Origin: Actinomadura xylanilytica | Lineage (GTDB): Bacteria; Actinomycetota; Actinomycetes; Streptosporangiales; Streptosporangiaceae | Direction: 5' to 3' | Length of the DNA: 64,000 nt | Assembly (NCBI RefSeq): GCF_030283145.1 | Contig: NZ_JASNWE010000001.1 | Location: forward strand, 2,030,276 to 2,094,275 | Shown here: one piece after another, positions 16,005 to 24,356 of the stretch | Layout: the number at the start of each line of letters is the position of its first letter | Numbering within the stretch: position 1 is the first letter of the stretch | Made by a program: the position numbers and the translations under genes | Notes under the pieces: generated by a model | Told to the model about the DNA's origin: nothing | Database searches by the model: none | The model's input: the letters and a program-made list of their open reading frames with translations, nothing else

Positions 16005-16994
16005 TCACTTGGGGACGGCCGAGACCCGGGCCCGTTCCAGATAGCCGGCGCGGAGCAGCCAGCGGACCGTCGGGATCGCGGGCGGCCTGGAGAACAGCCC
16101 CGCGTTCAGCGTCAGCCTCGTCCCGCCGCCCGGGACCAGCGCGGTCGGACCGGACAGGGACGCCGCGACCTGGAACGGCTTGGCCACCCGGTAGCGCCGG
16201 TAGCCGGACGGCGTCTTCGGGTCGACGGTGGCGCGCGCCGACGGGGGCAGCCCGCGCTGCCCGAACGGCATCCCGTAGGGGAACAGCACCGACCCGCTCT
16301 CCTGTCCGAACTGGTCCACCTCCTGCCCTTGGGGCAGGAGGTAGGTCGCCGAGCCGCCGCCCGCGGCGGTGATCTTCGCACGGACGTCGGCGGCGAGGGC
16401 CGCGCCGCGCTGGAGCGCCTGCGGTTCCTGATCCGGCGGCGACGGCGGCGGCGGGGACTCCTTGACCACCAGCTCCCCGTACAGCCACCGGCTCGCCTCG
16501 TCCTCGGTGGCGAACTCGGCGCCGATGCGGCCCTGCTCGTACTCGACGACCCCGCCGGAGAACCCGTTCGCGCCCCGGGCGAGCACGTAGTAGCTCGACG
16601 TCTTGCCGGCCGGGGGACGCGGCTGCCCGGGGAGCACGAACAGGCCGGGTGGGACCTCCTCCTCCTCGAGCGCGGCGCGCAGCATCGGGAAGGTGACCCG
16701 CGCGCCGACCCAGCCCGCCGGGATGGGAGCCGCCCCAACGTCGGGGGCTGGGGCCTGCGCCTGCTGGGCCCGCTGCTGCTCCTTCTTCTGCGTCGCGAGA
16801 TGGGACCGGAGGAAGGACCACCCCACCGTCCCCGCGCACAGCACCGCCGCCACGCACAGCCCGGCCATGACCTTCATCAGGCTCTCGTCGAACGTCCGGC
16901 GGGCCCGCTGGGGGCCGAAGAGCACCGCGTCGCGGAGGCGCCGGCGGCGCACCGCCACCGATTCCAGGAGCTGGGTGTCGTAGTCGCGTGCCAA
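16005..16994 (-). CDS. Membrane-anchored TNT-domain protein in the secretion operon
   Basis: 329 aa from TTG 16994 (GGAGG five bases upstream; GTG 17000 is the alternative). A basic cytoplasmic N-terminus of about 40 residues is followed by one membrane helix (VMAGLCVAAVLCAGTVGWSFL) and an outer coiled/linker segment. Next is an approximately 80-residue domain (SYYVLARGANGFSGGVVEYE, FATEDEASRWL) of the kind that precedes TNT domains. Last comes a TNT-like C-terminus (residues about 219-329): DQFGQESGSVLFPYG, FGQRGLPP with R247, YRVAKPFQV, PGGGTRL, VRWLLRAGYLERA. TNT enzymes hydrolyse NAD+. The conserved Gln of the PGGGTQ block is Arg293 here, so activity is doubtful. It occupies the place where eccB might be expected. 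Confidence 0.75.
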   Translation of the reverse strand: MARDYDTQLLESVAVRRRRLRDAVLFGPQRARRTFDESLMKVMAGLCVAAVLCAGTVGWSFLRSHLATQKKEQQRAQQAQAPAPDVGAAPIPAGWVGARVTFPMLRAALEEEEVPPGLFVLPGQPRPPAGKTSSYYVLARGANGFSGGVVEYEQGRIGAEFATEDEASRWLYGELVVKESPPPPSPPDQEPQALQRGAALAADVRAKITAAGGGSATYLLPQGQEVDQFGQESGSVLFPYGMPFGQRGLPPSARATVDPKTPSGYRRYRVAKPFQVAASLSGPTALVPGGGTRLTLNAGLFSRPPAIPTVRWLLRAGYLERARVSAVPK

Positions 16995-17059
16995 CGGCAC
17001 CTCCTCTCCGGCTCAGGGGCCGCATGCCGTCCGTGGGTCCCGGACGGGCCCCGCCTGGA

Positions 17060-17365
17060 TCAGATCGCCGCGACCGCCGCGCTCGCCTTGCCGAGCGCGG
17101 TCTGCGCCGTCTGGTCGTTGGAGGCGAGGGTGGCCTTCAGCAGCCGGATGATCTCACGCGTCTCGTTGGCGGCCTTGTTCCACCTGGCCTCCTTCGCGGC
17201 GTACTCGGGGGACACCCCGGTGGCCTCGAAGTCGGACAGGGCCGCCTTGACGTCGGACTCGTGCTGGCCGATCAGCGCCTCCAGCCGGGCGATGACGGCG
17301 TGGATGTTGGTCTGCGCCTCCTGGGAGGCGCCGGTGTCGTAGCTGCGTCGTCCGCCTGTGCCCAT
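17060..17365 (-). CDS. ESX/WXG100-superfamily-like small protein 2
   Basis: 101 aa, almost entirely helical: helix 1 about residues 15-48, a break at EATGVSPEYA, then helix 2. The canonical WXG turn is absent; a Trp (W62) lies in EARWNKAANE just after the turn. GAGGAG stands six bases before ATG 17365. Size, helical hairpin shape and position beside eccD and another such gene suggest a secreted ESX partner. Its neighbour 24 bp upstream is the probable heterodimer partner. Confidence 0.7.
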   Translation of the reverse strand: MGTGGRRSYDTGASQEAQTNIHAVIARLEALIGQHESDVKAALSDFEATGVSPEYAAKEARWNKAANETREIIRLLKATLASNDQTAQTALGKASAAVAAI

Positions 17366-17389
17366 CGAGTTCTCCTCTCGGCCCGCGGC

Positions 17390-17728
17390 TCAGGCCCCGG
17401 TCCGGAACTTGGCGCCGTCGAAGTTCGCCGCGCCCATGTTGTGCTGGGCGTCCGCGGCCATGGTCTGGTCTCCGGTGACGAACGCCTTCTCCATGCCGGC
17501 CTGCCCCTGGTTCACCGAGCCGAGCCCGGTGGTCAGGTCCGCGATGATCTGGTCCGAATGGGCCTTGAACGAGTCGAACGCGGCCTTGCCCGCGCCGTCG
17601 AACTTCCCGGTCAGCGGCTCGGCCGCCGCGATCAGCTGCTTGACCAGCGTGGCCAGTTCCTGAGCCGAGCCCCCGGTGTTCTTCGCAAGGGTGACCAGGG
17701 TCTCCTGGCCGTAGTCCCATCGCCCCAC
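17390..17728 (-). CDS. ESX/WXG100-superfamily-like small protein 1
   Basis: 112 aa from GTG 17728, chosen because GGGGAG lies four bases upstream; GTG 17740 has no such site. Two helices flank FDGAGKAAFDSF, where FDG replaces the WXG turn and the following A-x-x-x-F pattern is typical of the family. It is the first gene of the minus-strand operon and probably forms a helical pair with the next product for export. Confidence 0.75.
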   Translation of the reverse strand: MGRWDYGQETLVTLAKNTGGSAQELATLVKQLIAAAEPLTGKFDGAGKAAFDSFKAHSDQIIADLTTGLGSVNQGQAGMEKAFVTGDQTMAADAQHNMGAANFDGAKFRTGA

Positions 17729-17852
17729 GTGACTCCCCACCTATCAGTCGGTTCGCAGTTCTGTCGCAGAAGCCGACGGTGATCGCCAGGGCTCCATGCT
17801 CCCATACGTGACATCTGAGAGATAAGGCCCAAAGCCTAATCCAGTGGGCCGA

Positions 17853-18929
17853 TCATCTCTCCCGATTTCCGCGCCAAATCCCCTCCCGCAGTGGCTCGGC
17901 CGGACGAGTCGGCGCACTTCGCGACGGGTTCTCGGGCGCCTGATCCCCTGGCCCCAAGTGGACGACCAGTTCGTCCAGAACGGTCCACGCCGCCTCCGCC
18001 GTCCCGTCCGTCCGGCCGTCTCCCAGCGGATACCAGACCGCGGGGAATCGGCCAGGGCCGAGCGGCACGGCCCGCGGGAAGTCCAGGGCCCGCTCCCGTC
18101 CGATCTCACGCACGGACGCGGGGCCCAGCGCCATGCCGATCGGCGCGGACGGCCCCGTCCAGTGCGGGACGGCCGTGAGGTCCGGACGTCCCGGCCTGAC
18201 CTGCGCCTGCACGTCGACGAGGTGATGTCCGGCCGCCAGTTCCTCGACGAGAACCGCGACCCGCTCGACGGGCACGTCCTGCCCCGCCCGGTATCCGGCG
18301 TGCAGGGCGACCTCCTCGTCGACGCCCTCGGTGTTGCGGGTGACGTGCGTCGTCCCGATGGCCCCGGCGGCACCTGTGTGGCAGAACCGGGTGCCCTGCG
18401 GCGCCCGCTCGCGGCACAGCGCCGTGATGTCGTCCGCGTTCCAGGTCCTCGCGACCGGCTCGCCGGTGCCCCACCCGGACGGCCCCGCACCGGTGAGCAG
18501 CCGATAGGCGGCCTCGGTCGCGGCGCCCAGCCTGGTGGACTCCGAGGCCGGGTGGCGGACGCGGAAACTGAGCATCAGCCGGACGCCGTCCGCGCCCTCC
18601 GGGGTCTTCAGGAAGGGCCCGGCCCGCCGTCCAGGGTCCACCGGCACGAACCACGAACCGTCGAAGTCGAGCGGCTCCCCGGACAGCCCGTCGTAGAAGC
18701 CGTTCGGGTGCCCCGCCACCCAGCGCAGGAGAGGCGGCTGGAGGAGCGAGTGCAGCGGCATGGTGAGGCGCGCGTCGTGCGGCGTCACGATCTGCAAGGG
18801 GAGCCCGGCCTCCGCGGCGGCGCCGATCGCGTCGGCGATCCACCGGGTGAGCGGCACCAGGGGGCGCTTCTGCACGATGAGCGCCGCGCTGCCGGTGACC
18901 AGATCGATGGCCGGATGAGGACGGGTCAC
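17853..18929 (-). CDS. DUF6177-family protein of the secretion locus
   Basis: 358 aa from GTG 18929, which overlaps the stop of the upstream gene (GTGA). The N-terminus HPAIDLVTGSAALIVQKRPLVPLTRW, the LQIVTPHDARLTMPL strand and HPNGFYDGLSGEPLDFDG match my memory of DUF6177, an uncharacterised family found beside actinobacterial type VII genes. No membrane segment or catalytic motif stands out. A housekeeping or chaperone role for ESX substrates would fit the context. Confidence 0.8.
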   Translation of the reverse strand: MTRPHPAIDLVTGSAALIVQKRPLVPLTRWIADAIGAAAEAGLPLQIVTPHDARLTMPLHSLLQPPLLRWVAGHPNGFYDGLSGEPLDFDGSWFVPVDPGRRAGPFLKTPEGADGVRLMLSFRVRHPASESTRLGAATEAAYRLLTGAGPSGWGTGEPVARTWNADDITALCRERAPQGTRFCHTGAAGAIGTTHVTRNTEGVDEEVALHAGYRAGQDVPVERVAVLVEELAAGHHLVDVQAQVRPGRPDLTAVPHWTGPSAPIGMALGPASVREIGRERALDFPRAVPLGPGRFPAVWYPLGDGRTDGTAEAAWTVLDELVVHLGPGDQAPENPSRSAPTRPAEPLREGIWRGNRER

Positions 18930-19285
18930 CGGTGCTCCTCCGGGTCCCAGACCACGCCGCCGAGCCCCGCGACCAGAGCACCGGCGAACACGCGGGCGCG
19001 GTCCCGGGCCCCGTCGCGCTCGGCGGCACGCGCCTCCACCCACCACAGCGGCGGGTCCAGCCCGGCGGCCACCGGCCCCAGCAGCCGCTCGGCCTCGCCG
19101 CGCACCTGGATCAGGACGGGCTCCTCGATCGACAGCAGGGTGCCGCCCTCGGCGTCGCACAACTGGACCACGCCGCCGTGCTCCAGCACGTCCACCAGGA
19201 GCTCCTCCCCGACCGCGCCGAGAGCGTCCAGGACGGCCCGCTGATCGGGCGGTTCCCTGATCAGCGCAACGACGTCATAAGTCAC
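18926..19285 (-). CDS. Conserved hypothetical protein coupled to the DUF6177 gene
   Basis: 119 aa from GTG 19285, with AAGGG seven bases upstream; ATG 19300 is the alternative. The sequence reads as alpha/beta (YDVVALIREPPDQRAVLDAL, PVLIQVRGEAERLL, LWWVEARAAERDG, LGGVVWDPEEHR), with no export signal. Overlap with the next start shows coupled translation, so the two products probably work together. I do not recognise a named family. Confidence 0.7.
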   Translation of the reverse strand: MTYDVVALIREPPDQRAVLDALGAVGEELLVDVLEHGGVVQLCDAEGGTLLSIEEPVLIQVRGEAERLLGPVAAGLDPPLWWVEARAAERDGARDRARVFAGALVAGLGGVVWDPEEHR

Positions 19286-19396
19286 CAGGTCACCCTTCAT
19301 CCGCGGGCCGTTGGAGATCATCTTGACATGGAAATCTGACACTAAGGGCCGATATATTCGCACTTTGATCCATGGTCGGTCACGGAGGCATGCGGC

Positions 19397-19762
19397 GTGG
19401 GAACCTACATAATCCACCCCGGCAACATTGAATCGATCCTCAATCGGACACGCGTCCACATACGTCCACTCGAAAAGCAGCGGAAGGCCCTCCGCGTCAA
19501 CCTCGCCGACGCCGCCGAGGGGTGTCACAGCCCGATCGTGGGCGCCGCGCTGCTGCGCTTCGCGCAGCAGGTCGACCCGCGCCTCCTCGGGATGGGCAAC
19601 CGGATCGTCCGCGCGACCGACGGGGCGTTCAAGGCGACCGGCTTCTACCTGGCCGCCGACCAGGAGATGGGCGAGCGCGCCCGCCGCCACGCCCGCAAGG
19701 GGGCCGCCGCCCAGCGCTGGGGACTCGTCATGCCGGGCGCGGACGGGCAGTTCGGGAAATGA
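19397..19762 (+). CDS. DUF6507-like small helical protein, partner of the toxin
   Basis: 121 aa from GTG 19397, with GGAGG about ten bases upstream. After YIIHPGNIESILNRT the chain is mainly helical (ALLRFAQQVDPRLLGMGNRIVRAT, then TGFYLAADQEMGERARRHA), about the size of WXG100 proteins. It resembles DUF6507, seen with type VII effectors. Its stop overlaps the toxin start (ATGA), so it is probably a co-secreted partner or targeting chaperone. Confidence 0.75.
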   Translation: MGTYIIHPGNIESILNRTRVHIRPLEKQRKALRVNLADAAEGCHSPIVGAALLRFAQQVDPRLLGMGNRIVRATDGAFKATGFYLAADQEMGERARRHARKGAAAQRWGLVMPGADGQFGK

Positions 19763-22302
19763 CCAGCATCGACCTGCGGACGCTGCCCGACTACACCGGC
19801 GTCGCCGAGAAGGTGCAGGCCGCCGCCAAGGGAGTGCGCAAGGCCGGGGGCGAGGTCCACGAGACCGGAGCCGAGGTCGCCAAGACCTGGACCGGCCTGG
19901 CCCCCTTCTACAAGGCGCCCGAGGCCGGCACGCTCCTGGCCGCGATGGGCCCGGTCAAGGCTCAGGGCGACACGGTCGGCTCCCAGAGCGGCACCGTCGC
20001 GAGCGCCCTGGAGGAGTTCGCGCAGGAGGTCGCGAAGATCCAGCAGCAGATGGTCAGGTTGCAGGGCGAGGTCGTCGCGTTCAACCAGGACGTCATGGGC
20101 GACCCGGACGCCATGAAGGACGACGGCAAGCGGGACCGCTACAACAGCCTCGTCAACCAGATTAAGGGCTGGGGCCTGATCGCGTTCCAGCGCGCCGAAC
20201 GCGACTGCGCCAACAAGATCAACGCACTGACCGGCGGGCCGCACTACGTCCCGGGCGACTTCGGCGACGACCATGGCGGCAGGCTCCCCCCTGGCTACCA
20301 GCGGTACGGCTGGATCACCGTCCCTGGAAACGTCCCCCTCCCCTGGGGCAGGCCCATCGAGACGCCCGACCCCTGGTGGCAGCGGACGCTCAAGGGCTTC
20401 GGCGGCGCGGGCTGGGGCATGGTCACCGGCACCTTCTCCCTGGTCGACGTCACCGATCCAGAGGGCCTCGAAAGATCGTGGAAGGGCCTCTACCAGCTCG
20501 CCTACGGCGCGTCCCCCAGCACCTGGATCGAAGGTGCGGCCGGCGACAAGGAGGCCCGGAAGGCCCTGACCGCCTGGAAGCACCTCGGCCAGGAGCTCAT
20601 CGGCTGGGACAAGGCCAAGAAGGGCAACTACGCCGGCGCCGCAGGCCAGGCCGCCTTCAACATCCCGACCACGATCTTCTCCTTCTCCAAGCTGGGACGC
20701 GGCGGCGCCGCGGCCGGACGAGGCGTCGGCAGGGCAGCCGGAGCAGTCGCCCCCACGCTCACCGGACTGGGCAATGCCGGAGCCAAGCTCGTCCGCAACG
20801 TGGCCGACGGCATCAATGGCCTGCGCGGTGGGAAGATGCCGCAGATCATCGACCCCAAGACCGTCCGCCTCCACCTTCCCGACACCCCCGCCCGGAACCC
20901 GGCCGGCCTCCCCACCGTCGGCGGCCTCCGCCGCGAGATCGACCAGATCGGCAAGCCCCACGAGCCGGCCTTCAACGAACTCGACCGCCGCCCCCGTCCG
21001 CCCGGCGACGACCTCCCGAACAGCGCCAAGCCCGGCTCCCCCGCCGACCACCCCAAGGTCCCCGCCATGGCCGGCGGCGCCCGCCCACCCCACGAGATCA
21101 ACGCCGGCCACTCCCCGCCAGGCAGCAAACCTCCAGGCGGAGAAGGCACACCCCCCGGCCCCGAGGGCCACCCCGAAGGCCCGTCCCAACCCCCGGATCC
21201 CCACGAGGGCACTCCCGGTCATCCGGACAGTAATGGCTCAGAAAATCCGCCTCCCCACGAGCGGACTCCAGAAGATCCCGACACGACACCGCCAGATCTC
21301 TACCGAGCCGAAGACGGAAAACTACATCGCACAGGTGACATCAAAGACGGGAGTTACCGCACCCCGGACGGAAAGCTGCACTTCGACGGCGACCCGCCAG
21401 GGTCGCACCGAAATGACATAAATCACAGACTACATGGCCCCAGTGGGGGCTTTCTCAGCGATCCTCACGCCAGCAAGCCCTACGACCATCTGGCAAAACC
21501 AGGCAAGTCCCATCCCCATATCCCAACCCCGGATGCGGCCTCAAAAATCGCCGAACTGATCAGAGACCGAAACAAGTTCGCCAACATACGCAAGGACATC
21601 CGCGCCGACATTCGAAAGATTCTCGGCATCAGTAAATTTGGCGAAACGAACTACTTCGGCATCAAAGATATTCACGATCTCGGCATTGAAAAATGGGAGA
21701 AGAAGGAAGAGCAGATCCGACTGCGGATCGAGCGCGATCCCAATCTATCACCCTTGGAAAAAGGTCGACGGCTTGACGCTCTGGATTCGCTCAGTGACCT
21801 CACAGAGCACTACCGGGAAAGCGGTGTCGATCTTAATAGGACAAGCGAGCGAATGGGAATGGTCGGCGCAGAAGATCTTCTTAGAAAACTCGGTCCGCAC
21901 ACCAAGCTGACGCCACTGAGCGACGCCCCAGGCAGACCCGGAACGGTCGATATGGCCGCCGTCTCAGCTGACCGCTCTAGACTCACCATCATCGAAGCCA
22001 AAGGGGGAACCTCAACACTCGGCGGAAGGCTCGTCGAGGGACTGAAGCGCGCCCAGCAAGGGAGCCCAGAATATCTTGAGTTCATTCTCGCCCACGACCC
22101 CGACCTGGGCAGAGCATTTGGCGCCGACTCACACCTCAAAGACATATTGATGAAGAAACTGCAAAAAAATGAGCTAAGAATTGACGCATATCTAGTGAAT
22201 GTGGACCAGACGGGGCGGGTATCATGGTCACAGTTCGACCTGACCCGTCACGGCAACCCCTTCGCGCCGAAACGAATCTCTGGACTCAATCCGACAGATT
22301 GA
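19759..22302 (+). CDS. Type VII-secreted polymorphic toxin with C-terminal nuclease-like domain
   Basis: 847 aa. Residues 1-115 are a long helical WXG/LXG-type targeting region containing the TWTGLAPFYKAPEA motif common in actinobacterial polymorphic toxins. A middle region with amphipathic segments and a Pro/Gly-rich linker (residues about 400-530) leads to a Lys/Asp-rich C-terminal domain of about 300 residues. The tip has a PD-(D/E)XK-type active-site pattern: D731 in GTVDMAAV and E746-A-K748 in LTIIEAKGG, suggesting a DNA or RNA nuclease. GC content falls sharply from about 21.2 kb, within the gene, a sign of a swapped-in toxin tip. Candidate immunity genes follow at once. Confidence 0.85.
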   Translation: MTSIDLRTLPDYTGVAEKVQAAAKGVRKAGGEVHETGAEVAKTWTGLAPFYKAPEAGTLLAAMGPVKAQGDTVGSQSGTVASALEEFAQEVAKIQQQMVRLQGEVVAFNQDVMGDPDAMKDDGKRDRYNSLVNQIKGWGLIAFQRAERDCANKINALTGGPHYVPGDFGDDHGGRLPPGYQRYGWITVPGNVPLPWGRPIETPDPWWQRTLKGFGGAGWGMVTGTFSLVDVTDPEGLERSWKGLYQLAYGASPSTWIEGAAGDKEARKALTAWKHLGQELIGWDKAKKGNYAGAAGQAAFNIPTTIFSFSKLGRGGAAAGRGVGRAAGAVAPTLTGLGNAGAKLVRNVADGINGLRGGKMPQIIDPKTVRLHLPDTPARNPAGLPTVGGLRREIDQIGKPHEPAFNELDRRPRPPGDDLPNSAKPGSPADHPKVPAMAGGARPPHEINAGHSPPGSKPPGGEGTPPGPEGHPEGPSQPPDPHEGTPGHPDSNGSENPPPHERTPEDPDTTPPDLYRAEDGKLHRTGDIKDGSYRTPDGKLHFDGDPPGSHRNDINHRLHGPSGGFLSDPHASKPYDHLAKPGKSHPHIPTPDAASKIAELIRDRNKFANIRKDIRADIRKILGISKFGETNYFGIKDIHDLGIEKWEKKEEQIRLRIERDPNLSPLEKGRRLDALDSLSDLTEHYRESGVDLNRTSERMGMVGAEDLLRKLGPHTKLTPLSDAPGRPGTVDMAAVSADRSRLTIIEAKGGTSTLGGRLVEGLKRAQQGSPEYLEFILAHDPDLGRAFGADSHLKDILMKKLQKNELRIDAYLVNVDQTGRVSWSQFDLTRHGNPFAPKRISGLNPTD

Positions 22303-22308
22303 CAAATA

Positions 22309-22794
22309 ATGACCAATTTGAAATCTATGCCCTATTCGGAAATAATTGCCCTGGTCACGGATTTTCACGATCTCCAGTGGTCCTGGAATCCGGAAGAAGT
22401 GGACCAACTAGTCGCTCGCTTTGGCTGGACGGTCGAAGCCCGGCGGCGTCGAGGAATGCGATTGAACACCGGGTTTGGCATGGCCAGCGGAGACATCAGA
22501 TTTCACCGACTAGAGCGTGTTGGTGAAATATCCACTAGGGTGTCATCTTCCGTGGCCGGTGAGACGGAAGATGAACGCGCCTGGCTTCAGGACATCTTCT
22601 TTCAGGCGGTGTCGGCTGCCGAATCCGTCCTGGGGGAGCCGACGGAGCGCCGCCCCGGAGAATCCCGGCAGGTGCGATGGAGGGCGGAAAACACTACCAT
22701 CGCTGTCTCCTGGCTGTCTGTCGTTGTAAAGCTATCCATTTTCACCAACGAATATATCGACGAGCATGACGAGGCGGTGAGACTGGGGCTGTGA
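22309..22794 (+). CDS. Putative immunity protein 1 (DUF6301-like)
   Basis: 161 aa beginning 6 bases after the toxin stop and ending in a GTGA overlap with the next gene. It has no signal or membrane helix. Motifs include FHDLQWSWNPEEVDQLVARFGW at the start and WRAENTTIAVSWLS near the end, resembling what I recall of DUF6301. Low GC like the toxin tip, cytoplasmic nature and immediate position make it the prime candidate to neutralise the nuclease. Confidence 0.75.
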   Translation: MTNLKSMPYSEIIALVTDFHDLQWSWNPEEVDQLVARFGWTVEARRRRGMRLNTGFGMASGDIRFHRLERVGEISTRVSSSVAGETEDERAWLQDIFFQAVSAAESVLGEPTERRPGESRQVRWRAENTTIAVSWLSVVVKLSIFTNEYIDEHDEAVRLGL

Positions 22795-23246
22795 CAAGCA
22801 TGGACTGGGACGAGTTCAGCGCCAAACTGACGGTAACACTGGCCGACCTCCCGGCCGGGGCGCTAGTAGTCATATCCGAGGCCGAGGAAGTAGAGGACGG
22901 GCACTACACTCAGTTCGCCCAGGGTGACGACCATCTCCTCGCCTATGTGGTGGCCAACTGTTTTCTGGCATCGCATCTCCAGGCGTCCCAGGAAGGCGAA
23001 CACATCATCTCGCAGGCTGGTTGGCATGAATCACCACCCGGCCATCCGGCCGACAACTGGTGGTACCAACTGCAGTGGCCGGCCTCTTCAGCTCAGTACC
23101 GTGAGCTGGCGGACATGGCGATCGTCGCTCTTCGGGACGGATACGGAATATCGAACCCCGACGGCTGGTGGTATCGCGCCTGGAATGAGAGAACCGGCAA
23201 CGAAGCCATCGAGCTCCCGAGACTGGGCCTGCCACGAAAGCTCTGA
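22791..23246 (+). CDS. Putative immunity/accessory protein 2, TY-Chap-like
   Basis: 151 aa from GTG 22791 (overlapping the preceding stop); ATG 22800 is the alternative. The pattern YTQFAQGDDHLLAYVVANCFL, then AGWHESPPGHPADNWW and ALRDGYGISNPDGWWY, resembles TY-Chap N domains, a chaperone-like fold frequent beside actinobacterial type VII toxins. It is soluble and acidic. It probably binds the toxin or its partner; immunity and secretion-chaperone roles cannot be separated from sequence alone. Confidence 0.75.
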   Translation: MTSMDWDEFSAKLTVTLADLPAGALVVISEAEEVEDGHYTQFAQGDDHLLAYVVANCFLASHLQASQEGEHIISQAGWHESPPGHPADNWWYQLQWPASSAQYRELADMAIVALRDGYGISNPDGWWYRAWNERTGNEAIELPRLGLPRKL

Positions 23247-23378
23247 CATCCTCAACCGGTAAGAGTTCCCGACGAAATGCGGGATGGCCACAACCCTCCG
23301 ATCGCGTAAATCGGCCTACTCGAACAGAATGCTTCTTCATTGTGTCCTCTATCGCGCAGCGGTGTAGATTTCGGCGGC

Positions 23379-24344
23379 ATGGCTGATGACGGTGTGAGCG
23401 TCCTGCTGGTCCGTGCGAGCCGCTCGCTTGGCGAGTGTGAGTACTGGCTCCGGCATTTCGGGTTCGAGGACGGTGGTCTCGGGCCGCTGGCGGATGCGCG
23501 GCGCTGCTGCGACGAGGCCGAACGGAAGAATGTCCTCGGCGATACCGAGACTGCCGCGACCATTGCCGTCCTTCGCTCCACGGCGGCGGCGTTCGCGCTG
23601 CGGCACTGCGCGTGCTCCAAGGTGAACTGCGATTTCGACGACGCTGACGGCACACTCCTCGATGGACTGGGTGAGCACGACAAGGAAGGTCTCAGCCGTC
23701 CGCTCACTGAGCAGGCCATTCGAGCTGCGCGAGCAGCCCTGAACGCCGACCCCGAAGATGCCCTCGTGCCGCTGCACCTGGGGCACGCGCTGACCTGGTC
23801 CGGCGACCGTGACGGCGCCATCGCGGCCTATGAGGAGGCGCTGCACCGGGACCCGGGGGAATCCTGTGCCCGCTCGTGCCTGGAATATTTCGACGCGCTT
23901 CCCGCCGGACACTCGTCGCCCAACGAGATGTCATGGGACGAGGCGAGGATGTGGGGCGAGGAGCCACATATTTCAGAGATAAGTCACGGTCGCCACGGGT
24001 TTGCCCTGCTCCGTGTCTTCTTCGAGGTTAACAACAACGACTCGGACCATCGCTTCCTCCTGTTCAGCTCCGTCGCCGATGCGCGTACATACGCCGATGA
24101 GAGGCTGAGCATCCAGGGCATAGATCCGGCCGAGGATGACGAGGGAGAGGACGACGGTGCCGTTCTGCACATTCACCGGCCCGGACGTCCAGTCGCCGGG
24201 TACGACCTGAGAAGCCGAGTCCGAGCCGCACCGGAGGGCGGATCGTCCCGCGTCGACTGGTCGGACATTCCGGTGCACGAACCGCTGGAGTCACCGCTCC
24301 CACCCGGGCGCCCCCTCCGAATCAACACCAGAACCTGTTTCTAG
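23379..24344 (+). CDS. TPR-containing hypothetical protein beside the toxin cassette
   Basis: 321 aa from ATG 23379; a longer version from 23340 is possible and no clear ribosome-binding site decides. One tetratricopeptide unit is visible (PLHLGHALTWSGDRDGAIAAYEEALHRDP, about residues 140-170), preceded by a Cys-containing stretch (RHCACSKVNCDFDD). The C-terminal half is acidic (DPAEDDEGEDDG). GC is lower than the neighbours upstream of 21 kb. A further member of the immunity island is likely, but function is unknown. Confidence 0.65.
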   Translation: MADDGVSVLLVRASRSLGECEYWLRHFGFEDGGLGPLADARRCCDEAERKNVLGDTETAATIAVLRSTAAAFALRHCACSKVNCDFDDADGTLLDGLGEHDKEGLSRPLTEQAIRAARAALNADPEDALVPLHLGHALTWSGDRDGAIAAYEEALHRDPGESCARSCLEYFDALPAGHSSPNEMSWDEARMWGEEPHISEISHGRHGFALLRVFFEVNNNDSDHRFLLFSSVADARTYADERLSIQGIDPAEDDEGEDDGAVLHIHRPGRPVAGYDLRSRVRAAPEGGSSRVDWSDIPVHEPLESPLPPGRPLRINTRTCF

Positions 24345-24356
24345 CGAGTCCTCGGA

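Noticed and set aside
16005..16994. Calling the third gene of the secretion operon eccB
   Set aside because: It shares only the single N-terminal membrane helix and position with EccB; the outer region lacks EccB repeat features and instead shows TNT-like blocks.
19323..19358. Promoter with TTGACA (19323-19328) and TATATT (19353-19358) before the DUF6507-like gene
   Set aside because: The spacing of 24 bases is too long for a normal sigma-70 type promoter; AT-richness alone is not enough to annotate it.
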